Positions 36,634 to 45,393 of a DNA stretch of 64,000 nucleotides are shown here, one piece after another. Origin of the DNA: Novosphingobium panipatense (GTDB taxonomy: Bacteria; Pseudomonadota; Alphaproteobacteria; Sphingomonadales; Sphingomonadaceae). The position numbers and the translations under genes are program-made. The stretch spans positions 1 to 64,000 of the forward strand of contig NZ_MSQB01000005.1 of NCBI RefSeq assembly GCF_002149965.1, in the 5' to 3' direction. The notes under the pieces were generated by a model, which made no database searches, had not been told where the DNA came from, and saw only the letters and a list, made by a program, of their open reading frames with translations. How positions within the stretch are numbered: position 1 is the first letter of the stretch; each line of letters begins with the position of its first letter.

Positions 36634-37089
36634 ATGACACGCTGGCCCCTGCCCGAATACATGGAACTCGCCCTGGCGCAAGCCCGCGAAGCCGCCGATT
36701 CCGGCGAAGTGCCCATCGGTGCGGTCGTGGTGAGGGATGGAAAGGTCATCGCCGCCGGCCGCAACGGCCCGCGCGAACGCCACGATCCCACCAGCCATGC
36801 CGAAATCGAGGCGATTCGCGCCGCCGCGCGGATTCTTGGCAACGAACGGCTGGAAGGATGCGAGCTTTGGGTGACGCTGGAGCCCTGTGCCATGTGCGCG
36901 GGCGCCATCTCCCACGCGCGCATCGCCCGCCTCTACTACGCCGCCGCCGACCCCAAGGGCGGCGCGGTGGAACACGGCGCCCGCGTGTTCGAGCACAACC
37001 AGTGCCTGCACAAGCCCGAGGTCTATTCTGGCATGGGCGAATCGGAAGCAGCGGAAATGCTGCGTCGATTCTTCAGGGAGCGGCGTTAG
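36634..37089 (+). CDS. tadA: tRNA-specific adenosine deaminase
   Basis: This 151-residue zinc deaminase converts A34 to inosine in tRNA-Arg(ACG). The active site is H55-A-E57 (SHAEIEA) and P84-C85-x2-C88 (LEPCAMCAG), complete for zinc binding and catalysis. The C-terminal helix AEMLRRFFRERR is as in TadA. Length is normal. It ends 6 bases before a family 1 repeat. Confidence 0.95.
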   Translation: MTRWPLPEYMELALAQAREAADSGEVPIGAVVVRDGKVIAAGRNGPRERHDPTSHAEIEAIRAAARILGNERLEGCELWVTLEPCAMCAGAISHARIARLYYAAADPKGGAVEHGARVFEHNQCLHKPEVYSGMGESEAAEMLRRFFRERR

Positions 37090-37094
37090 GGGTT

Positions 37095-37235
37095 GTTTGA
37101 AAATCCGCCGCAGGCGGATTTTGGCGGCACCAGCCCACGCCCCCACCCGACCTCCCACGAGTGTATCCTGATGGGAGGTCGGGTGGGGGAGAGGGGCGGT
37201 GCCGCTCAAAAATGCCCCTCGGGCATTTTTCAAAC
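37095..37235. repeat. Family 1 palindromic repeat, copy E (full length)
   Basis: This 141-bp copy has the ends GTTTGAAAA (37095) and TTTTCAAAC (to 37235). A left hairpin AAAATCCGCC-GCA-GGCGGATTTT (37100-37122), imperfect central arms (37123-37156 and 37173-37205), and a right hairpin AAAAATGCCC-CTC-GGGCATTTTT (37208-37230) follow. It fills the whole gap between tadA and nadC, which are convergent, and may serve as terminator for both. Confidence 0.92.
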
Positions 37236-37237
37236 CC

Positions 37238-38113
37238 TCAAAGCGGCGTGAAATCCAGCCCGATATCGGCTGCGGGAGCGCTCTGGGTGAGGCGACCGAC
37301 GGAAACGTAAGTCACGCCCGAAGCGGCGATGGCGCCGATGGTGGAGAGGTTCACGCCGCCCGAGGCCTCTGTGGGCACGCGCCCGGCCACCAGCGCCACG
37401 GCCTCGCGCAGCATGTCCGGTCCCATGTTGTCGAGCAGGAGGTGATGTGCGCCGGCAGCGATCGCCGGCTCGATCTGGTCGAGGCGATCGACCTCGCAGA
37501 TGATCTGCGCCACGCCTGCCGCCCTCGCGCGGGCCACGGCCGGGCCGACGCCGCCTGCGACGAGGACGTGGTTGTCCTTGATCATGGCAGCATCCCACAG
37601 GCCCATGCGGTGGTTGCGGGCGCCGCCAGTGCGGGTGGCGTACTTCTCTAGGTGGCGCAGGCCGGGAATGGTCTTTCGCGTGTCCAGCAGCGTTGCGTGC
37701 CCTTTCATGGCGTCCACGTATTCGCGGGTCATCGTGGCGATGCCGGTGAGGTGCTGGACGGTGTTGAGGGCGCTGCGCTCGCCGGTCAGCATCGCGCGGG
37801 CATTGCCGGTGAGGCGCATGAGCTTGGTGCCGGACTCGACGCGGGCGCCTTCCTCGACGAGAATCTCAATCTCCATCACAGGGTCCAGCTTGCGGAAGAA
37901 GGCTGCGGCGATGGGAAGTCCGGCGACGGTCACGGCATCGCGCGAATCCATGACGCCGGAGAACCGCGCGTCGGCCTCGATCACGCTTTCGGACGTGACG
38001 TCGCGGCCACCGACCGGAAGGCCCACGCCGAGGTCCTCGGCCAAAGTTGCATCGACGAAGGCGGCGAGGTCAAAACCGGGCAGGTCGAAACCGGGGATCG
38101 CGAATGTGCTCAT
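37238..38113 (-). CDS. nadC: Nicotinate-nucleotide diphosphorylase (quinolinate phosphoribosyltransferase)
   Basis: This 291-residue enzyme makes nicotinate mononucleotide from quinolinate and PRPP in NAD synthesis. Motifs are LAEDLGVGLPVGGRDVTSE, GERSALNTVQHLTGIATMT, LLDTRKTIPGLRHLEKYATRTGGARNHRMGLWDAAMIKDNH, and EASGGVNLSTIGAIAASGVTYVSVG. The Arg, His and Lys residues that hold quinolinate and PRPP are all visible. The ATG at 38113 matches family starts; the frame is open for another 114 bases upstream. No nadA or nadB is nearby. Confidence 0.96.
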   Translation of the reverse strand: MSTFAIPGFDLPGFDLAAFVDATLAEDLGVGLPVGGRDVTSESVIEADARFSGVMDSRDAVTVAGLPIAAAFFRKLDPVMEIEILVEEGARVESGTKLMRLTGNARAMLTGERSALNTVQHLTGIATMTREYVDAMKGHATLLDTRKTIPGLRHLEKYATRTGGARNHRMGLWDAAMIKDNHVLVAGGVGPAVARARAAGVAQIICEVDRLDQIEPAIAAGAHHLLLDNMGPDMLREAVALVAGRVPTEASGGVNLSTIGAIAASGVTYVSVGRLTQSAPAADIGLDFTPL

Positions 38114-38198
38114 GGCCCGCGTCTTTCGCGCGTTCGAATCGGAATGTCGAGAGGTGAGCGCGCCTGGCCAGCGTTCCCGGATCAAGTCCGGGACGACG

Positions 38199-38234
38199 AG
38201 AAAAGGGCGCGGAGATCGTCTCTCCACGCCCTTT
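38199..38234 (-). terminator. Intrinsic terminator after the LytTR regulator gene
   Basis: AAAGGGCGCGGAGA (38202-38215) pairs with TCTCCACGCCCTTT (38221-38234) with one G-T pair. On the minus strand it is followed by TTTTCTC, a good U-tract, so it would end the transcript of the response regulator at 38258. A short palindrome CCCGGA-TCAAG-TCCGGG lies next to it at 38176-38192. Confidence 0.8.
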
Positions 38235-38257
38235 GAAATTCAACGTCGCGCTTCTGA

Positions 38258-39055
38258 TCAGTGAACGAAGCGGGCGATCACGTCGCGGTAGGAGCGGCTA
38301 ACCTTCACTTGCGCGCCCGAATCGAGCACCAGGAAGCATTCGCCATTGGTGTGCGGCTTGACTTGGCGGACCTGGTTGAGATTGACGATGGTCGAGCGGT
38401 GGACGCGCTGGAACACGCGCGGATCGAGGCGGCGTTCGAGGTCCTTCATCGTCTCGCGCAGGATCAGCGAATTGTCGGCGGTGCGGATGCACATGTAATC
38501 GCCCGCCGCTTCGATATGCTCGATCGAATCGACATCGATGCGGAAGATCTGGCCGCGATCCTTGATGTTGATGAGCTTCTCGTAGCGGTCCGCATTGGGA
38601 TCGGTTTCTTCCGGGATATGCTCGATCGCGTCGGGGGCCACTTCGGCCAGCACCGTCTTGAGCTTCTCCGCCTCGTCCGACGAACGCTTTTCGGCCAGAC
38701 GCTGGCGCACGCGGGCGAGGGTGTCGTCGAGCTTGGTCTCGTCCACCGGCTTCATCAGGTAGTTCACCGCGTTCGCCTCGAAGGCGCGGACGGCGTGTTC
38801 CTGGTAGGCAGTGACGAAGACGAACAGCGGCGGCTCGATCTCCATCACGCCCTTGACCACCGAGAAGCCATCGAAACCGGGCATCTGGATGTCGAGGAAG
38901 ACGAGATCGGGCTTTTCCGTCTTGATCTTGCGGATGGCCTCGCGGCCGTTCGAGCAGGTATCGATGATCTCGACGTCCGGGTATTTCTCCAGGCGAAGCT
39001 GAAGGCCCTGGATGGCGAGTTTCTCGTCGTCGACGAGGATGGTGCGAATGGTCAT
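38258..39055 (-). CDS. LytTR-family response regulator
   Basis: The 265-residue protein has a receiver domain (D9, D10 and phosphoacceptor D55 in FLDIQMPGFDG) and a C-terminal LytTR DNA-binding domain at about residues 165-260. That domain contains INIKDRGQIFRIDVDSIEHIEAAGDYMCI and FQRVHRSTIVNLNQV. It is paired with the histidine kinase gene immediately upstream on the same strand, 46 bases away. It probably turns on envelope or secretion genes in response to the kinase; targets are not evident. Confidence 0.94.
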   Translation of the reverse strand: MTIRTILVDDEKLAIQGLQLRLEKYPDVEIIDTCSNGREAIRKIKTEKPDLVFLDIQMPGFDGFSVVKGVMEIEPPLFVFVTAYQEHAVRAFEANAVNYLMKPVDETKLDDTLARVRQRLAEKRSSDEAEKLKTVLAEVAPDAIEHIPEETDPNADRYEKLINIKDRGQIFRIDVDSIEHIEAAGDYMCIRTADNSLILRETMKDLERRLDPRVFQRVHRSTIVNLNQVRQVKPHTNGECFLVLDSGAQVKVSRSYRDVIARFVH

Positions 39056-39101
39056 CAGTTACGTTCTCCGGCCCGGCTAACGCTTGTGGGCCAAATATGT
39101 T

Positions 39102-40265
39102 TCATCGCGCGGCGAAAACAGGCTGCCGCGGCTGCTCGATCATGTCTTCCGGGGTGGGTTGGCGCTCTGCGGGAAGTTCGATGAGCACGGCGAAACCGCC
39201 TTCGATCGGCTCAATCGTCTCGAACCGGTGATGCTCGCCATAGGCCTGGGAAAGACGGTCGCGGATATTTGCCAGGCCGACGCCAGTGGAGACCGGCTCC
39301 CCTCCATCGTAAGTCATGCCCGACAACCTGTTGTCGGTCGTCGGACTTTGCAAGCCCGGCCCGGTGTCCGAGACGGTGATGCGAAGCATCGGCCCGACGA
39401 GTTGCGTGACGATCGTGATCTCCGCCCCGGATTCCTGCGGCGTCACGGCATATTTGATCGAGTTTTCGACCAAGGGCTGGAGCAGCAGCGAGGGCAGCAG
39501 GCAGGTCTCGGTTTCCGGGTCGATGTTGAAGGTGGTGCGCAGCCGTTCCTCGAATCGCATCAGCTCGATGTCGAGGTAGAGCTTGAGCGTCTCCACTTCC
39601 GTCGCCACCGTCACCCGGGCGGAGGGCTTGTTGATCAGGGTATAGCGCAGGAACGACGACAGGCGGCTGAGCATGGCATTGGCCGGCTCGGTCTGCTTGA
39701 GCAGCACCAGCGTCGAAATCGAGTTCAGCGTGTTGAACAGGAAATGCGGGTTGAGCTGGTAGCGCAGCATGGCGAGCTGGGCCTGGGTCGCCTGATTTTC
39801 CAGCCGGATCATCTGATCGTTCTGCTCTTCCACCTGGAGGTAGAAGTTGATCGCGTAATAGAGCGCGGACCAGGCACCCAGCAGCGTGGCGTCGAGGTAG
39901 AACACGCCGATGAACAGCTGGGCGAAGCTGGAATCGCTGTCCGTGCGGTAGAGCGAGATCACCCAGGCATCGATAAAGGCGTGCAGGCCCACCGCGAACG
40001 GCAGTATCAGCGCGGTCAGGCCCCAGGTCACCAGCGCGCGCTTCGATATCAGCGCGCGGTAGGCGACCGAGAGCACCAGCGAGATCGAGAAACCGGTAAC
40101 GGTCGCGATCAGCACCAGCACGAGGTAGGACAGCGGCTGGGCATTGGCGATCGTGGACATGGCGCGCAGCAGCATCGCGCCGCTCCAGCCCACGAACTGG
40201 AGACGCCAGAAGGCCTTGTCCTTGTTGGCAAAGAAGGGAATGGGCTGGATCGGCAGGACGCTCAT
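39102..40265 (-). CDS. Sensor histidine kinase, LytS/YehU type
   Basis: The 387-residue inner-membrane kinase has about four membrane segments in its first 145 residues (around 25-45, 48-70, 78-100 and 120-142) and a short linker. The His_kinase box LRYQLNPHFLFNTL has H174 as the phosphorylation site. The ATPase domain shows NSIKYAVTP, DTGPGLQ and GVGLANIRDRL. It pairs with the LytTR regulator downstream. No periplasmic sensor domain is visible, so the signal is probably sensed in the membrane. Confidence 0.93.
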   Translation of the reverse strand: MSVLPIQPIPFFANKDKAFWRLQFVGWSGAMLLRAMSTIANAQPLSYLVLVLIATVTGFSISLVLSVAYRALISKRALVTWGLTALILPFAVGLHAFIDAWVISLYRTDSDSSFAQLFIGVFYLDATLLGAWSALYYAINFYLQVEEQNDQMIRLENQATQAQLAMLRYQLNPHFLFNTLNSISTLVLLKQTEPANAMLSRLSSFLRYTLINKPSARVTVATEVETLKLYLDIELMRFEERLRTTFNIDPETETCLLPSLLLQPLVENSIKYAVTPQESGAEITIVTQLVGPMLRITVSDTGPGLQSPTTDNRLSGMTYDGGEPVSTGVGLANIRDRLSQAYGEHHRFETIEPIEGGFAVLIELPAERQPTPEDMIEQPRQPVFAAR

Positions 40266-40330
40266 GCCCGCTTCCTAGCCGAAATCATGCCGAAGCGGAA
40301 ACTTTCGAAAATTCCGCCCATCCCCGCCCG

Positions 40331-41044
40331 TCAGCCCGGCTTCCCGCCGCCCCTCGCTTCGGCGACCGCCTGCGACAGCTGGTCTACGCCGACCGCGCCG
40401 GAGATCAGCCGCTCGCCCGCCACCCAGCTCGGCGTGCCGCTGAAACCGAGCCTTCCGGCGATTTCCATGTTGCGCGAAAGCTCCTGCGCCACGGCCGGCC
40501 CGGCCGCGACCTTGCGGGCACGCTCCATGTCGAGCCCGGCCTTCTGCGCGGCGGCCTCGATGCTCTGGGCATCGACCTGACCCATGGCGAACATGGCATC
40601 GTGGAACTGCGGGAACTTGCCCTGCTCGGCAGCGGCCAGCGCCATCTTCGCGGCGGCGGGGCTTTCCGGGCCGATGATCGGCAGTTCGCGCACGACGATG
40701 CGCAAGTCCGGGTTCTTCTTCAGCAGCTCCGCCACGTCCGGCAGGCTGCGGCGGCAATAGCCGCAGGCATAGTCGCTGAATTCGACCATGGTGACCTTGC
40801 CGTTCGGATTGCCGAGCACGGCACCGGGGAAGGGAGTCTCCACGTTCTGGCGAACCCCGGCCAGCTGCTGGCTGGCCTGCTTGCGCTGCAGGTTGTCCAT
40901 GGCCTCGGGAATGATCTCGGGGTTTTCGAGGATGTAGTCATGCACGACTTTCTCGACGGCGATGCGCCCGCCGAACCAGCCGCCGACGCCCACCAGCGCC
41001 ACGACGCATCCCGCGATCACTGCGAACTTCGTGCCATTACCCAT
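40331..41044 (-). CDS. DsbA-family thiol oxidoreductase
   Basis: The 237-residue protein has one N-terminal membrane segment or signal (FAVIAGCVVALVGVGGWFGG) and a helical spacer (HDYILENPEIIPEAMDNLQRKQ). The thioredoxin-like domain has the active site C94-G-Y-C97 (FSDYACGYCRRS) and a later cis-Pro segment GTPSWVAGERLISG. It would form or fix disulfide bonds in periplasmic proteins. The spacer is like that of BdbD/ScsC-type proteins. It lies next to the M48 protease gene on the same strand, suggesting joint work in envelope protein quality control. Confidence 0.92.
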   Translation of the reverse strand: MGNGTKFAVIAGCVVALVGVGGWFGGRIAVEKVVHDYILENPEIIPEAMDNLQRKQASQQLAGVRQNVETPFPGAVLGNPNGKVTMVEFSDYACGYCRRSLPDVAELLKKNPDLRIVVRELPIIGPESPAAAKMALAAAEQGKFPQFHDAMFAMGQVDAQSIEAAAQKAGLDMERARKVAAGPAVAQELSRNMEIAGRLGFSGTPSWVAGERLISGAVGVDQLSQAVAEARGGGKPG

Positions 41045-41129
41045 TGTCGTCGAAAATCCTGTTGAATGTGCATCCCGCCCTTAGCGGAGCCCGGAGTGCC
41101 CGGCCATAGCCCGGCCGGTTAATCTCGAT

Positions 41130-42488
41130 TCATCGCTTCTTCTTGCGTTCCAGCGCGGCGCGGGCCTGCATCTCGATATCCTGCGCGCGCAGCCAGTCGG
41201 GCGTACCGGTCGGAAGGCCCGCTTCGGCGGCCTGCGCGCTCATCAGTGCGGCGTCCATCTGGCCGGTCAGCGACTGCTGCTCGGCGCTGGCAAGACGCGC
41301 GCGGGGCATGTCGCCGTTGGCGGCATAGATCGTGCCGAGCTGGTACCAAGCGAAAGGGTTCTCCCGGTCGCGGGCGACGGCGTTCTTCAGCACGGTCTGC
41401 GCCTCGGCGAAATGGGCCGAATCCTCGGTGGCGATCAGGGCATGGCCGAACAACGTGGCGATCAGCGGCTGGTAGCCGGTCAGTTCGGTCGCCTTGCGCA
41501 ATGGCACGAGCGCTTCCGCCGCCTGCCCGGATTCCAGCAGGATCTGCCCTTTCAGTTCGAGGAAATAGGGATCGTTCGCATCGACCATCAGCAGGGCGTC
41601 GGTCTCGGCCCGCGCCCGGTCGAGCTGCGATTCGCGGTGATAGGCATAGGCACGGGCATAATGCGCGGGCACGGAATTGTCGGTCAGGGGATAGACGCGC
41701 AGCACGTCGCGCGGCTCGCCCAGATAACCGAACAGCTTGGCCTTCATGCGCATGAAGCGCTGCTGGATCTTCGGATCGTCCGGCTTGGTCCAGGCCGGAT
41801 CCTTCTCGTAGACGTCCTGGAGGGTCTGGATGCGATCGCCGGTGAGCGGGTGGGTGGAATAGAACTCGTCGCCGCTCTGGGGCCGGTAGCCGTAGCGGAA
41901 TTCCAGGTTCTGGAGCTTCTTGAAGAACTCCACCGAGCCGCGCCCGCTGATGCCCGCGGTGGACAGGTACTGCGCGCCCGCCGCGTCGGCCGAGGCTTCC
42001 TGCGAGCGGCTATAGGCCAGGTACTTACCCATGGCGGCCTGCTGCCCGGCCATGATCACGCCCATGGCGGCCTCTCCGGCCCCGGCGGCGGCGGCGGCGG
42101 CACCCAGCAGGAGGGAAAGGATCGAGATGTTGGAAGCGGGCTGCGCGCCCTGGTTCAGCACGGCGTGGCCGCCGGTGACGTGGCCAAGCTCGTGCGCGAT
42201 CACGCCCTGCACTTCGGCGGCGGTATCGGCCTGGTTGATCAGGCCGCTATTGACGTAGACCGCCTGCCCGCCCGCCACGAAAGCGTTGACCGAGGAATCG
42301 TTGATCAGGACGATGTCGACATGGTTGGGATCGAGCCCCGCCGCCTTGATCAGGGGGCGCGACATGTCCTTGAGCAGGGCCTCGGTCTCGGCATCGCGCA
42401 GGATCGACTGCGCGCTTGCCGGCGCGGCGGACCAGCCGAGCAGTGCCAGAAGACTCAGGAAGAGTGCGGCAAATCGCGCGAAGGACAT
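41130..42488 (-). CDS. M48-family metalloprotease (BepA-like)
   Basis: This 452-residue periplasmic precursor has a signal peptide ending APASAQ (residue 27). The zinc site is H99-E-L-G-H103 (IAHELGHVTGGH), with a downstream Glu-bearing SRSQEASADAAGAQYL. The C-terminal half has TPR-like repeats (about residues 280-430), as in BepA/YfgC. It probably degrades or assembles outer-membrane proteins. Length and layout fit BepA. It lies upstream of the DsbA-family gene on the same strand, 85 bases away. Confidence 0.93.
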   Translation of the reverse strand: MSFARFAALFLSLLALLGWSAAPASAQSILRDAETEALLKDMSRPLIKAAGLDPNHVDIVLINDSSVNAFVAGGQAVYVNSGLINQADTAAEVQGVIAHELGHVTGGHAVLNQGAQPASNISILSLLLGAAAAAAGAGEAAMGVIMAGQQAAMGKYLAYSRSQEASADAAGAQYLSTAGISGRGSVEFFKKLQNLEFRYGYRPQSGDEFYSTHPLTGDRIQTLQDVYEKDPAWTKPDDPKIQQRFMRMKAKLFGYLGEPRDVLRVYPLTDNSVPAHYARAYAYHRESQLDRARAETDALLMVDANDPYFLELKGQILLESGQAAEALVPLRKATELTGYQPLIATLFGHALIATEDSAHFAEAQTVLKNAVARDRENPFAWYQLGTIYAANGDMPRARLASAEQQSLTGQMDAALMSAQAAEAGLPTGTPDWLRAQDIEMQARAALERKKKR

Positions 42489-42601
42489 GGGCTCTCTTGG
42501 GGCCTTGCGGCCTGAACGGGCGCTTAAGGCCGCTGTTTTGCTGATCGGGAGCCCAACCTAGCGAGGGCCTGCGCTCTGGCAAGAGCGCTTGGCGTTGCCC
42601 G

Positions 42602-43438
42602 CTATCCCAGCAGGTGCCGGGCAGCCCGGCCCAGCAACGCCTCATCGCCTGCCGCTTCGCCCAGCAGGATCAGTTCGCCCGCCGCGTTGCGCCGGGCGAC
42701 GAGCAGGGTGAACTCGCTCCGGTGGCCCAGTTCTTCCGGGGATCGCGGTGCGAGGGCGCGCAGGCCGTGCAGCGTGGCTTCGTCGAGGGATTCGGCTTGT
42801 GCATAAGCCGTATCTTCCTCGGGAAAGAGGAAAATGCTGTCTGCCCAATCGGTCACCGGTTCGCGCTCGCGCGGCGGGGCAAGACGGCCCAGGGCAGGGC
42901 CGGTTGTGGAGGCGGTTGCGGTAGTAGGAGCCGCGGCCTGCTCCTTCCAGTTGATGACCCCGTAGATGCAGTCGATCGCCGCCTGATCGCGCGTGAAGGG
43001 CAGCAGGATGCCGCGATAGAGGATCGTCGCGCCGTGGCGGTTCACGAACTCCGCCTCGAAGCCGACCGGCGCCTGGTTCGCCAGGATCTGCATGTAGTGA
43101 TCGGTGATCCGCGACAGCAGCGAGCGGCTGGGAACGTCCTCCAGCCGCAGGATCGCGCCTTGAGCCCCGCATTCTTCCGCCAGCGCCGCGCCAAGCCAGA
43201 CGATCGCCGGATTCTCCACCCCATCGGAGAAGTCCAGCAGCACGCCGTGGGGGCCGAAGTCCGGCAGGCTGGCGGGATCGAGATCGGCGGCGTCGGGAAA
43301 GGCGCGGTCGCCCAGCAGGCTGGCCCAGAAATTGTAGGCGCGCACCTGCATGCGGCGCTCGGCACCCGCGCCTGCTCCGGCGCTCGGCTGCGCCAAGATC
43401 TCGTCGCTGCTGGTAAGTTCGCCGCCCGCCCTGTCCAT
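42602..43438 (-). CDS. PAS domain-containing protein (PAS_5 type)
   Basis: This 278-residue soluble protein has a Ala/Gly-rich N-terminus and then RAYNFWASLLGDRAFPDAADLDPASLPDFGPHGVLLDFSD. That is the PAS_5 pattern, seen in alphaproteobacterial proteins that sense small ligands or redox. The PAS-like domain spans about residues 30-165, with GFEAEFVNRHGATILYRGILLPF. The C-terminal half, rich in Ala/Pro and Glu, has no recognised domain and could pass the signal on. No partner kinase is beside it. Confidence 0.8.
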   Translation of the reverse strand: MDRAGGELTSSDEILAQPSAGAGAGAERRMQVRAYNFWASLLGDRAFPDAADLDPASLPDFGPHGVLLDFSDGVENPAIVWLGAALAEECGAQGAILRLEDVPSRSLLSRITDHYMQILANQAPVGFEAEFVNRHGATILYRGILLPFTRDQAAIDCIYGVINWKEQAAAPTTATASTTGPALGRLAPPREREPVTDWADSIFLFPEEDTAYAQAESLDEATLHGLRALAPRSPEELGHRSEFTLLVARRNAAGELILLGEAAGDEALLGRAARHLLG

Positions 43439-43509
43439 CGATATCCCCGCTGATCTTCGCCCTTCTTGTGAGGCTTCAGGGTGAAATAAAGGTTTAAGCC
43501 TGGTTTTTG

Positions 43510-43576
43510 TGAAAATGCCCGAGAGGCATTTTCAGTGCGGCACCGGTGCCGCCAAAATCCGCCTGCGGCGGATTTC
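43510..43576. repeat. Family 1 palindromic repeat, copy F (collapsed centre)
   Basis: Both small hairpins are present: TGAAAATGCC pairing with GGCATTTTCA (43510-43534), and AAAATCCGCC-TGC-GGCGGATTT (43554-43575). The centre is reduced to the perfect 16-bp palindrome GCGGCACCGGTGCCGC (43537-43552), which is the outer 8 bases of each arm joined. It looks like an internal deletion of a full copy. Confidence 0.85.
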
Positions 43577-43589
43577 AAATCAAACCACT

Positions 43590-44879
43590 TCACTTCTGGC
43601 GCAGCACGCCTTCGCCGAGACGCGGCAGCGGGGCCAGGAAGCGCAGCACTGCGAAGGAGACGATCAGCAACACCGATGCGGCGTGGAGCGCGAAAGGCAG
43701 GTCCCGCCAGTCCGCCAGCGCCCCCCAGGTCCAGGCGCCGAGCGCCATGCCGCCGAAGGTCACCGCCTGATAGATCGACAGACAGCGCCCGAGGATCTCG
43801 TCGGGAGAGCGCAGCTGCACGGCGGTGTTGAGCGTGGTCAGGTTCAGTACCCAGGCGCTCCCGGCCAGGAAGGCGGCGGGCGCGGCCTGGGGCAGGTTCC
43901 CGGCGATGGCGATGATCGACAGGGCCAGTACGAACATGGCGGAGCCCAGCGCGAGGATGCCTTCCAGCCCCATGGCATGGCGGATCCGGCCGATGAAAGG
44001 CGCGGTCAGGATCGAACCGATACCGAACAGCCCCAGCATCACGCCGAAGTCGATTTCCGACCCATGCATCGAATCGCTGACGACGGCGGGCAGCAGGCCC
44101 TGATAGGCGGCCACGCTGAAACCGATGGCAAAGCCGCGAATCAGGAGTCGGCGCAAGGGGCGGTTGGCGAAGCAGTACTTCAGGCCCACGGCCACGGCGG
44201 GCAGGATCGGGCGCCGGTCTATCGCTCGCGCCTCGGGCCGCCACCAGAGCAGGACGCCGATCAGGCCGATATAGCTGACCGCGTTGATCGCGAAGGCGAA
44301 GGACACGTCCCACAGCGAAATCAGCAGCCCGCCCACCGCCGGGCCGATCGAGCGGGCGATGTTGAACGAGATCGAATTGAGCGCGATCGCCTGCGGCAAC
44401 TGGTCCCGGGGCACCTGCTGGCGGACGGAGGCCTGCCAGGCCGGTGAATTGAGCGCGGTGCCGGTGCCGACGCTGAGCGTGAAGGCCAGGAGCAGAAACG
44501 GCGAGAGCCAGCCCAGCCAGCTCATTGCCGCCAGTGCTGCCGAAACCGCCAGCATCCCGCCTTGCGCGGCCAGCATGACCTGGCGCCGGTCGTAATTGTC
44601 GGCGATGGCGCCCGCGAAGACGCCGAACAGCATGATCGGCACCGTGGCCGAAGCCTGCACCAGCGAGACGAGCTGGTGGGAAGGGGTCAGCTCCGTCATC
44701 AGCCAGGCCGCGCCCACGCCCTGAAGGGTCGCGCCGATGTTGGAGAACAGGTTGGCGATCCAGATCGCCCGGAACACCGGATAGCGGAAAGGGGAGAACG
44801 TGCCGTGGACCGGCCGGGGGACCAGCCCCGTGGTCGCCGTATCGACGACGTCCTTCACGATGTCCTCTTCCCTGCTCAC
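43590..44879 (-). CDS. MFS transporter (EntS-like exporter group)
   Basis: This 429-residue membrane protein has about twelve hydrophobic segments. The N-terminal YPVFRAIWIANLFSNIGATLQGVGAAWLMTEL and the second segment with DNYDRRQVMLAAQGGML are typical of the group that includes EntS and related drug or siderophore exporters. The Arg-Arg after the second helix matches the MFS A-motif (GAIADNYDRR). The gene is followed by a family 1 repeat remnant and preceded, 52 bases away, by the DUF2141 gene on the same strand. The substrate cannot be inferred. Confidence 0.88.
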   Translation of the reverse strand: MSREEDIVKDVVDTATTGLVPRPVHGTFSPFRYPVFRAIWIANLFSNIGATLQGVGAAWLMTELTPSHQLVSLVQASATVPIMLFGVFAGAIADNYDRRQVMLAAQGGMLAVSAALAAMSWLGWLSPFLLLAFTLSVGTGTALNSPAWQASVRQQVPRDQLPQAIALNSISFNIARSIGPAVGGLLISLWDVSFAFAINAVSYIGLIGVLLWWRPEARAIDRRPILPAVAVGLKYCFANRPLRRLLIRGFAIGFSVAAYQGLLPAVVSDSMHGSEIDFGVMLGLFGIGSILTAPFIGRIRHAMGLEGILALGSAMFVLALSIIAIAGNLPQAAPAAFLAGSAWVLNLTTLNTAVQLRSPDEILGRCLSIYQAVTFGGMALGAWTWGALADWRDLPFALHAASVLLIVSFAVLRFLAPLPRLGEGVLRQK

Positions 44880-44931
44880 CCCACAGGCCTAGGCGGCGCG
44901 ATCAGCAGCGGCAAGCCTAAGGATCTGCCCG

Positions 44932-45393
44932 TCACAGGAGATATCGCATCCTGATCGCCATGCGGGTGTTCTCCGCCCCGACGTCGAAGGCGGCCTTGTC
45001 GAAGCGGGGCGGCCCCATCCGCACCGGCGCATCGCGCGAGAACCCGAAGCCCTCGCGCGGGATCATCAGCGCGGTGTCGAGCTTGCCGTTGCCGTTCTCG
45101 TCATGAATCAGCGAGATTGCATAGCGCCCCTCGGGTACGGCGCCGAAATCGAGGTGGACGTCCCCTTTCGCGGTGACCGTCAGCTTGCGGGCGCGGGGAT
45201 CCTTCTCGCAATTGGGAAAGGCTTGCGGGCTGGTGGTGAGGCAGGCCAGCACCTGCCCTTTCTGCGAGCGCAGCCCGGTGACCGAGGCATAGACGTCCGA
45301 CTGCACCGGCCCCGAGAGCGGAACCGCCCCCAGCACCAGCGGCGCGCAAGGCAGCAGGGTCAGGGCGCCGATACGCCCCGGTCGGTGCCGCAC
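44932..45393 (-). CDS. DUF2141 domain secreted protein
   Basis: From GTG 45393 the protein is 153 residues. A signal sequence (VRHRPGRIGALTLLPCAPLVLGAVPL) leads into a DUF2141 domain: KGQVLACLTTSPQAFPNCEKD, VPEGRYAISLIHDENGNGKLDTALMIPREGFGFS and the C-terminal AIRMRYLL. It is probably periplasmic. A longer frame from 45432 overlaps the upstream desaturase gene by 73 bases; the GTG start reduces this to 34. The pair is likely cotranscribed. Function of the family is unknown. Confidence 0.83.
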   Translation of the reverse strand: MRHRPGRIGALTLLPCAPLVLGAVPLSGPVQSDVYASVTGLRSQKGQVLACLTTSPQAFPNCEKDPRARKLTVTAKGDVHLDFGAVPEGRYAISLIHDENGNGKLDTALMIPREGFGFSRDAPVRMGPPRFDKAAFDVGAENTRMAIRMRYLL

